A stretch of DNA of 11,805 nucleotides. Origin: Patescibacteria group bacterium (GTDB lineage: Bacteria; Patescibacteriota; Patescibacteriia; UBA2591; PGYQ01). Of the stretch, positions 3,638 to 9,780 are shown one piece after another. The notes under the pieces are model-generated. The model ran no database searches. It was not told where the DNA came from and was given only the letters and a program-made list of their open reading frames with translations. Location: positions 1 through 11,805 of the forward strand of contig JAGVFS010000013.1 of assembly GCA_020057535.1 (NCBI GenBank). The letters run 5' to 3'. Every line of letters starts with the position of its first letter. The stretch's first letter is position 1. The position numbers and the translations under genes are program-made.

Positions 3638-6331
3638 ATGAAAAAGTCAAATGAAAATCAAAAAAAATGCATGTCTTTATTAAAAAAATACAAATTACCC
3701 GAAAAAATAATTAATCATATTTTAGGAGTCACGAAAGTGGCTATTTTTTTAGCCAAAAAATTTAAAAAAAAAGGAATAAATATAGACATAGATTTAATTG
3801 AAAAAGCCAGCCTTTTACATGATTTAGATAAAATAATATATAAATTAACAAATAAAAAACATGGGGAATTATCCGCAAAAATTCTTACCAAAGAAGGATT
3901 TTCTAAAAAAATTATTGAAATTGTCAAAAAACACACCATCACATCTCTTTTTAAGAAAGAAACCACGCCGCAAACATGGGAGGAAAAAATAGTTTATTAT
4001 GCGGATAAAATTTTTGATCAATCAATTTGTTCAGTAGATGAAAGATTGGATAAAATGATCCAAGAAAATCCTCAATACATTAAAGAAAGTAAAATTTTAA
4101 AACCTTTAATTATAAAATTAGAAAAAGAAATTCTCGATAAAATAAACATTACTTTTGAAAGTATTAAAACTCAATTTTTAAATAATGAACAGCAATTAAT
4201 CGCTTCGATTATCCCCGCCATTCGCCTTCCTCGACAATTAAATTATTTTGATTATTTAATCCCAAAAAAACTTGAGAACAAAATTAAAATTAATCAAATT
4301 GTAGAAATTCTATTTCATAATCAGAAAATAAAAGGCATTGTTATAGAAATAACAAATAAAACACAAAATAAATACAACTTTATTAAATCCCGCGAAGCAG
4401 AAATTTCGTCAAAAACAAAATTATTTAACAGGACAAAATTAAAAGAAATTAATAAAATTATTGAACCAAAAATAATTTTACCAGAACATCTGATTAAATT
4501 AGCAAAATGGATAAAAAAATATTATTACAGCTCTTTACCTTTAATTATTAAAATTATTCTTCCAGAAATTCCAAAGCATGAAATGCAAAAACACTTTCAC
4601 GGACTAACTTATGAAACTGCCAAAAATTTAACGATTTCTAGAGAATCCGTACCAAGAATAAAAAAAATAATTCATGAATTGATTTATGAACAAAAAAACA
4701 CGCAAACTTTGTTATACTATAAAAATTGGAAAGAAAAATTAACTATTTATATAAAAATTATTAAACAATTAACAAACAAAAATTCAACAAAACAAATTCT
4801 TATTATTGTTCCGCAAATCACGGATATTCAGGAAATTTATAAATATTTAAATTATTATTTTCCAAATCAAATCGCTATCTTACACAATAAACTTTCTAAA
4901 ATTCTTTTTTGGCAAGAATGGCAAAAAATATATAATCAAAAAATTAAAATTATTTTAGGAACGCGTTTAGCTATTTTTGCTCCAATTAAAAATCTAAATT
5001 TAATTATTGTAGACAATGAAGAAGTTTTAACAGAATACAAATCAGAACAAAATCCTCGTTATAATGTTCAAGAATTAGCCAAAAAACTTAGCGAACTAAC
5101 TAAAACTAAATTAATTTTTTCCAGTCAAACGCCACACATGGAGACGTATTTTTTATCATCTCAATCATTAAAATTGAGAATAAAATCGCTATACAACACA
5201 ACAGAAGCTAATGAAGCTAATATTAAAATTATTAATATGCAAGATGAATGGCGTAAAAATAATTATTCATTAATTAGCGACAATTTAGAAGAAATAATTA
5301 AACAAAATTTAAAAAAGAAACAAAAAATATTTTTATTTCTTAATCGTCGCGGGGCTGGAACAACAATAAAATGTCAAGATTGCGGATATTTATTTAAATG
5401 TCCAAATTGCAATTTACCCTTCAATTCAAGCTACAAACCACAAACTACAAGCTACAAACTAATTTGTTATCATTGCAATTTTGCTTTGTTAAATAATTCT
5501 GTTTTTGACGAAATTTCTGCTTCGCGGAATTTAACAGGGTTTACACAAAATATCCCAACAAAATGTCCTCAATGCAACGGAGTAAATATAAAAACTTCTG
5601 GAATTGGAATACAAAGGGTTGAAAAAGAAATTAAAAAATTATTCCCAACAGCCAAAGTGATAAGAATTGACAAAGACGCAGAAAATATAAATTATAAATT
5701 ACGAATTTTAAATCATGAATCACAAATTACAAACTATGATATTGTTATTGGAACACAATTCTTTTTTAAATTATTTAATTCACTAGCCAATAAATTAATT
5801 TTTAATTTAATTGGAATTATTTCTGCTGATTCTTTACTTTATCGTCCAGATTTTCGTTCTTTTGAAAAAACTTTTCAACAACTTTCTAAAATTATTAATT
5901 GGGCAAACAATCAATCAATAACAAATAAACAAATAAAAATTTTAATTCAAACACATTCTCCGGAAAATTATGTAATTCAAGCCCTATCTAAACAGGATTA
6001 TGATTTTTTTTATGAACGCGAAATTAAAATGCGAGAGAAATTTAATTATCCACCATTTTGTAAATTAATTAAATTAATTTATCAAAATTCTGATTTAAAA
6101 AAAGTAGAAGAAAAAACAAATGAATTAGCCAGCAGATTAAAATTGATAAAAGATTTAATTTTCTATCAAATGCTTCCAATAATTCCAAAAGTTAGAGAAA
6201 AATACAGAAAACAAATTATTCTTAAAATAATTAACAATCAGCAATCAACAATCAACAATGAGTTAGAGCAAATTTTAAAAAATCTTGACGAAAATTGGAT
6301 TATTGATGTGGATCCGATAGAAATACTTTGA
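3638..6331 (+). CDS. priA: HD-domain / degenerate PriA fusion protein
   Basis: An 897-residue protein. Residues ~1-180 form an HD phosphohydrolase domain with likely metal ligands H27, H61-D62, H99 and D123. From ~187 the sequence follows PriA: 3'-DNA-binding domain (IIPAIRLPRQLNYFDYLIP), helicase lobes, zinc module and C-terminal domain ending WIIDVDPIEIL. All eight zinc cysteines are present (C579, C582, C588, C591, C610, C613, C643, C646), and LNRRG, GTR-AIFAP and YEREIKMREKFNYPPF are recognisable. The Walker A site (family GxTGSGKTE) reads KNWKEKLT, DEEH reads DNEE, KGHDF after GTQ is lost, and GRAGR reads NWANN, so ATP-driven unwinding looks impossible. PriA normally restarts stalled replication forks; this one may be a structural primosome factor. 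def and fmt follow, as in the classic priA-def-fmt order. Several in-frame repeat insertions are listed separately. The TGA stop fits the family end. Confidence 0.88.
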   Translation: MKKSNENQKKCMSLLKKYKLPEKIINHILGVTKVAIFLAKKFKKKGINIDIDLIEKASLLHDLDKIIYKLTNKKHGELSAKILTKEGFSKKIIEIVKKHTITSLFKKETTPQTWEEKIVYYADKIFDQSICSVDERLDKMIQENPQYIKESKILKPLIIKLEKEILDKINITFESIKTQFLNNEQQLIASIIPAIRLPRQLNYFDYLIPKKLENKIKINQIVEILFHNQKIKGIVIEITNKTQNKYNFIKSREAEISSKTKLFNRTKLKEINKIIEPKIILPEHLIKLAKWIKKYYYSSLPLIIKIILPEIPKHEMQKHFHGLTYETAKNLTISRESVPRIKKIIHELIYEQKNTQTLLYYKNWKEKLTIYIKIIKQLTNKNSTKQILIIVPQITDIQEIYKYLNYYFPNQIAILHNKLSKILFWQEWQKIYNQKIKIILGTRLAIFAPIKNLNLIIVDNEEVLTEYKSEQNPRYNVQELAKKLSELTKTKLIFSSQTPHMETYFLSSQSLKLRIKSLYNTTEANEANIKIINMQDEWRKNNYSLISDNLEEIIKQNLKKKQKIFLFLNRRGAGTTIKCQDCGYLFKCPNCNLPFNSSYKPQTTSYKLICYHCNFALLNNSVFDEISASRNLTGFTQNIPTKCPQCNGVNIKTSGIGIQRVEKEIKKLFPTAKVIRIDKDAENINYKLRILNHESQITNYDIVIGTQFFFKLFNSLANKLIFNLIGIISADSLLYRPDFRSFEKTFQQLSKIINWANNQSITNKQIKILIQTHSPENYVIQALSKQDYDFFYEREIKMREKFNYPPFCKLIKLIYQNSDLKKVEEKTNELASRLKLIKDLIFYQMLPIIPKVREKYRKQIILKIINNQQSTINNELEQILKNLDENWIIDVDPIEIL
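4383..4430 (-). repeat. Palindromic coding element, copy 1 (inverted)
   Basis: The minus strand here matches 5487-5534 at 46 of 48 bases, including an identical 28-bp core (4390-4417). It is translated as about 17 residues (around 249-265) containing KSREAEISSKTK. They lie between the GIVIEI strand and the KLKEINKIIE segment of PriA's DNA-binding domain, where ordinary PriA proteins have little or nothing. No stop codon results in the frame used. Confidence 0.85.
5429..5463 (+). repeat. Heptamer array inside the PriA zinc module
   Basis: Units AGCTACA, AACCACA, AACTACA, AGCTACA, AACTAAT at a 7-bp period encode SYKPQTTSYKL between C591 and C610. The Cys-to-Cys spacing is 18 residues here, against about 14 that I recall for typical PriA, so the array looks like an in-frame expansion. 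Confidence 0.75.
5487..5534 (+). repeat. Palindromic coding element, copy 2
   Basis: This copy matches the reverse complement of 4383-4430 at 46 of 48 bases (mismatches at 5499 and 5528). Its ends carry GTTAAAT (5488-5494) and ATTTAAC (5529-5535), an inverted terminal pair; the inside contains GAAATTTC and a CGAA/TTCG stem. It is translated as LLNNSVFDEISASRNLTG (residues ~617-634). That lengthens the C613 to C643 spacing to 29 residues; without the ~18 element-encoded residues it returns to about 11, near the family norm. Confidence 0.85.
5684..5739 (+). repeat. Heptamer array before the PriA GTQ motif
   Basis: Eight consecutive 7-bp units of general form AxTxxxA run here, among them AATATAA, ATTATAA, ATTACGA, ATCACAA, ATTACAA and ACTATGA. 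They encode residues ~683-700 (NINYKLRILNHESQITNY), just ahead of DIVIGTQ. The units are diverged but the period is steady. Confidence 0.6.
6234..6261 (+). repeat. Heptamer array near the priA 3' end
   Basis: Units ACAATCA, GCAATCA, ACAATCA, ACAATGA at a 7-bp period encode the Asn/Gln-rich stretch NNQQSTINN (residues ~866-874), between the last conserved strand and the C-terminal helix of PriA. Confidence 0.75.
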
Positions 6332-6421
6332 ATTATAACTTTTAATTTTAGCTTCTGAACTTTATTCAATATTTCATTTTAAATTGCATTATTATTTTTT
6401 ATTTTAATTTTTATATTTTTT

Positions 6422-6946
6422 ATGTCTCTAAAAATTTTACAACATCCAAATCCAATTTTAAGACAAAAAACAAAAAAGATTAAAAAACAAGATATAAAAA
6501 ACGAAGAAATTCAAAAATTAATTAAAAATATGATTGACGCATTAGAAAAAACAAAAGGGATTGGTTTAGCCGCGCCACAAATTGGAGAAAGTATAAAATT
6601 AATTTTAGTTCGTATCTATAATAACACTTATGTCCACATTAATACTTATGATAATATGTTTCAAAATAGTTTTTATAATTTAAATAAAAAAATTTTAATT
6701 TTAATTAATCCTAAAATCACCAATAAATCTTGGAAAAAAGAAATTAGCGAAGAAGGGTGCCTTTCTATTCCGGGATTTTTTGGCTCAGTGAAAAGATCAA
6801 AAAAAATCACAGTTAAGGCTTTGGATAAAAATGGAAAAAAAATAAAATTTAAAGCTGAAAATCTATTCGCTCGAATTATCCAACATGAAGTGGATCATTT
6901 AGACGGAATATTATTTATTGATAAAATAAAAAAATACAAAGCGTAA
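6422..6946 (+). CDS. def: Peptide deformylase
   Basis: A 174-residue protein with all three deformylase motifs: GIGLAAPQ (residues 46-53), EGCLS (111-115, metal ligand C113) and QHEVDHLDG (154-161, metal ligands H155 and H159, catalytic E156). It removes the formyl group from the N-terminal methionine of new proteins, using a bound metal, in the cytoplasm. A tyrosine/asparagine-rich stretch at residues ~67-88 (YNNTYVHINTYDN and following) sits between the first motif and LINPKI and is about 15-20 residues longer than in ordinary deformylases. ATG 6422 begins the usual MSLKILQHPNPILR. It lies 90 bp after HD-priA and upstream of fmt, the expected partner that adds the formyl group. Confidence 0.96.
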   Translation: MSLKILQHPNPILRQKTKKIKKQDIKNEEIQKLIKNMIDALEKTKGIGLAAPQIGESIKLILVRIYNNTYVHINTYDNMFQNSFYNLNKKILILINPKITNKSWKKEISEEGCLSIPGFFGSVKRSKKITVKALDKNGKKIKFKAENLFARIIQHEVDHLDGILFIDKIKKYKA

Positions 6947-7086
6947 AACAAAAAATGCAAAACAGACAATTTAATTCAAAATAAATTTAAAATTTTATCG
7001 CAAATTGAAAGATTATTTTAAACTTTAAATTGCCTATTTTACATTTTAATTTTTGTATTTCTATCTATTACTTTTTTTGTATAATT

Positions 7087-8133
7087 ATGTCAAATATTAA
7101 TTATCAAATATTAAATATCATATTCATCGGCACTTCTGATTTTGCCACTCCAACTTTAGAATCTCTTATTAAAAATTCTATTTTTAATATTACAAATATA
7201 ATTACGCAACCAGATAAATTAGTTGGTCGGGATCAAATATTGCGCGCCTCGCCAATAAAACAAATTGCTTTAAAACATAAAATTCCTTTATTCCAACCAG
7301 AAAATATTAAAGATAAAAAAAATATAGAGATAATAAGAAAAGCGCGACCAGATTTAATTATTGTTGCCGCTTATGGTCAAATCCTACCGAAAGAAATTTT
7401 AGAAATTCCAAAATTTTGTTGTTTAAATATTCACGCTTCTCTACTCCCAAAATATCGCGGAGCTTCGCCAATTCAATTTGCGATTTTAAATAACGACAAA
7501 GAAACAGGCGTAACTATTATTCTTATGGACACAAAAATGGATACTGGAAAAATAGTACAAACTACAAAATGTAAAATAAAAAATTATTACGACAGTAAAA
7601 TTTTACATGATAAATTAGCCAATTTAGGAGCTAAACTCCTTGTAGAAATTTTGCCAAAATATATTCAAGAAACAAAAAAAATATTAAATTTATGGCAAGA
7701 GAAATATCAAAAAAATTTAACTATCGGCAAAATTGATTTAATTGATTCGCAATTTATTTCTAATAATTCATCGTTAATTGAGCAAGATGAATCAAAAACG
7801 AGTTATACAAAAATTTTAAAAAGAGAGGATGGAAAAATTGATTGGATAAAATCAGCTCAAGAAATTCAAAATCAAATTCGCGCCTTCTCTCCTTGGCCAG
7901 GAAATTTTACAAAATTCAAAGGAAAAAAATTAAAAATTTTCAAAACTAAAATTATAAACCCAAATGAATTTACCACGAATTTCCATAAATTTAAAATTGG
8001 TGAATTTTTTACGACTGAAAATAATAAATTGGCGATAAAATGTAATCATGGAATTTTAATTATTAAAGAACTGCAACTTGAAGGGAAAAAAAGAATGTCC
8101 TCTCAAGAATTCTTAAAAGGACACGCGCTTTAA
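7087..8133 (+). CDS. fmt: Methionyl-tRNA formyltransferase
   Basis: A 348-residue protein that formylates initiator Met-tRNA with 10-formyl-tetrahydrofolate. The nucleotide-binding-like start IIFIGTSDFATPTLE, VTQPDK-type ITQPDKLVGR, and the catalytic segment NIHASLLPKYRGASPIQ (N114, H116) with MDTKMDTG (D152) are all present. The C-terminal tRNA-binding domain follows from about residue 240 and ends LEGKKRMSSQEFLKGHAL, complete. The linker between domains (about 210-235) is longer than usual. ATG 7087 is chosen; an in-frame TTG at 7030 would add 19 hydrophobic residues with no counterpart in the family. Even from ATG 7087 there are about ten extra residues, encoded by a heptamer array. It is 140 bp downstream of def and probably part of the same unit. 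Confidence 0.96.
   Translation: MSNINYQILNIIFIGTSDFATPTLESLIKNSIFNITNIITQPDKLVGRDQILRASPIKQIALKHKIPLFQPENIKDKKNIEIIRKARPDLIIVAAYGQILPKEILEIPKFCCLNIHASLLPKYRGASPIQFAILNNDKETGVTIILMDTKMDTGKIVQTTKCKIKNYYDSKILHDKLANLGAKLLVEILPKYIQETKKILNLWQEKYQKNLTIGKIDLIDSQFISNNSSLIEQDESKTSYTKILKREDGKIDWIKSAQEIQNQIRAFSPWPGNFTKFKGKKLKIFKTKIINPNEFTTNFHKFKIGEFFTTENNKLAIKCNHGILIIKELQLEGKKRMSSQEFLKGHAL
7090..7124 (+). repeat. Heptamer array at the fmt 5' end
   Basis: Units TCAAATA, TTAATTA, TCAAATA, TTAAATA, TCATATT follow directly after the fmt ATG and encode SNINYQILNI, the part that precedes the conserved IFIGTSDFA strand. The extra N-terminal residues of Fmt are therefore repeat-derived. Confidence 0.6.
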
Positions 8134-8144
8134 CTTTAAATTTA

Positions 8145-8165
8145 AATTAAATTTGTGATTTAATT
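8145..8165. terminator. AT-only hairpin between convergent fmt and GT2 genes
   Basis: AATTAAAT (8145-8152) and ATTTAATT (8158-8165) pair perfectly around TTGTG. It lies 12 bp after the fmt stop in the 120-bp gap between convergent genes. There is no GC pair in the stem and no clean T tract, so it would be a weak terminator; low confidence. Confidence 0.25.
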
Positions 8166-8253
8166 ATTTAAATACATTACGGCATTATTCAGGTTAATCT
8201 AAAAACAAAAAGGCAATTAGGTTAATTTATTTTATATTTTATTGTTGATTATT

Positions 8254-9747
8254 TTATTTTTTCCTCATTTTTTTTGTAACATCAAAACCAAAAGGTCTTC
8301 CTGTTATTAAACGAGTTTGAGCGTCAATGGCTGGAATGGCGCTAAAAATAATTAGAACAAACGGTAAAAAAACCCATTGTAAAAACATTAATAACCATTT
8401 TGTTTTTTTATATCTTTGCGGACAAGGAGGGAGAATTATTGTACTTAAAATACTTATTATAAATAATCCGATCATGCAAATATTCATTATTATTTCTAAA
8501 ATATGAGGAGCTGTTTGTGTTACAGTAATTTTAATTCCTTGTTGATTGGCAACGATTAATAAAGGCAACCAACCTAAAATAAAAATTAAAATTGGCGCGA
8601 CAGCCCAAAAAAAACTTCCCTCTAATTGATTCCAATAAAAACGAATTCTTTTTAAAAATGGCACTTGATTTTTTTTAAAATACCAAACCATAAATGGAAA
8701 ATTTTCAACGCCATAAGCCCAACGACGTTGTTGTTTATAAATACCAATCATGCTTCGCCAAAACGTCCTTTCTAAAATCGCATCCATGGAAACTGGAATA
8801 TATATTGGAATAATCGAATAATTCCCTTGATAATGAGCTATCATTTGCAAAAATATTCTTGAATCTTCACTAACTATATCTCTTTGCCAAAAACCAACAT
8901 CGACCAAAGATTTAAAACTCATACTATGAGAAGAAAAAGTAATTAGTTTTTCCGGTTTTGCCAACTCAGTTAAAAGCCAAAAAGAAGTACTATTTGCCAC
9001 TATTCTTGCTAAACTAGGGGCATCCCAAATATTATTATGAAATAAAATTAATGGCTGATAACTAACACGAGTTGGATTTGGATGAGTTAAATATTTATAA
9101 CTCAAACAAGAAAAATATTGAGGATACGGACACGTATCTAAATCAAAAGAAGAAATAATAACATTTTCATAAGAAATTTTTTCTTGATCAATAAATTCTT
9201 TTGCTTTTTTTCCAGCCCAAGCAACATTTGATCCTTTGCCAGCAAGATCTCCTGGTAAATTTTGAGGATGTAAAGTAATTAAAAATTTATAAAATTTATC
9301 TCCAAATTCTTTTTTAATTATTTCCGCATTTTTTAAAAAATTTTCTTTATCTCTTTCTTCGCCAGCTAAAATAACTATAAATTTATCTAATGGATAATTT
9401 GTTTTAACAAAATTTTCAAAAGTAGCTTTAAGAATTTCAATCCCCTCTTTGTAAGTTGGAAAAAGAACAAGATGATAAATTTTTTCCCAATTAGGAATTA
9501 ATTTAACTTTTTCTAACCAATTAATTTTTATATTTTTTCGAAATTGCCGCCAAGAAATAAAAACAAAAACTAAAAAATAAATAATTCTAAAAAGCCAATA
9601 TAAATCAAAAACAATAATAAAATAAATAGCCCAAATGGGTTTAACGAAAGAAATTATAATTGTTGCAAAAAATATTAACCATATTAACGCACCTGGAATA
9701 ATTTCTAAAAAACGATATTTAATATAATCTTGTTTTGAAACAAACAT
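8254..9747 (-). CDS. Membrane GT2 glycosyltransferase, processive type
   Basis: A 497-residue protein with two N-terminal membrane helices (about residues 13-33 and 38-65), a cytoplasmic GT-A domain, and about three C-terminal helices (about 377-400, 418-438, 452-474). The GT2 catalytic set is intact: LFPTYKEG at the domain start, FDLDTCPYP (D202, D204, nucleotide-sugar and metal binding), VSEDSRIF (catalytic base region, D295) and QQRRW (339-343, the QxxRW acceptor-site motif of cellulose- and hyaluronan-synthase-like enzymes). The tail ends TGRPFGFDVTKK. It likely builds or exports a polysaccharide using nucleotide sugars; the sugar cannot be told from sequence alone. It begins 20 bp after the ATPase homologue stops and is probably co-transcribed with it. 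ATG 9747 is immediately upstream of the first helix. Confidence 0.87.
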   Translation of the reverse strand: MFVSKQDYIKYRFLEIIPGALIWLIFFATIIISFVKPIWAIYFIIVFDLYWLFRIIYFLVFVFISWRQFRKNIKINWLEKVKLIPNWEKIYHLVLFPTYKEGIEILKATFENFVKTNYPLDKFIVILAGEERDKENFLKNAEIIKKEFGDKFYKFLITLHPQNLPGDLAGKGSNVAWAGKKAKEFIDQEKISYENVIISSFDLDTCPYPQYFSCLSYKYLTHPNPTRVSYQPLILFHNNIWDAPSLARIVANSTSFWLLTELAKPEKLITFSSHSMSFKSLVDVGFWQRDIVSEDSRIFLQMIAHYQGNYSIIPIYIPVSMDAILERTFWRSMIGIYKQQRRWAYGVENFPFMVWYFKKNQVPFLKRIRFYWNQLEGSFFWAVAPILIFILGWLPLLIVANQQGIKITVTQTAPHILEIIMNICMIGLFIISILSTIILPPCPQRYKKTKWLLMFLQWVFLPFVLIIFSAIPAIDAQTRLITGRPFGFDVTKKMRKK

Positions 9748-9759
9748 AAAAATTGAAAA

Positions 9760-9780
9760 TTTATAATTTATAATTTATTC
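9760..9780. repeat. Heptamer repeat at the ATPase/GT2 junction
   Basis: TTTATAA, TTTATAA, TTTATTC (plus-strand reading) at a 7-bp period fill most of the gap between the two genes and overlap the last codons and stop of the ATPase gene. A short version of the arrays seen elsewhere. Confidence 0.5.

Noticed and set aside
7080..7085. TATAAT as the fmt promoter
   Set aside because: It ends one base before the fmt ATG, so its transcript would start inside the gene past the only usable ATG; no suitable -35 was seen at 16-18 bp.
7030..7086. TTG 7030 as the fmt start
   Set aside because: It would add 19 hydrophobic residues ahead of a cytoplasmic enzyme; ATG 7087 is closer to the conserved start.
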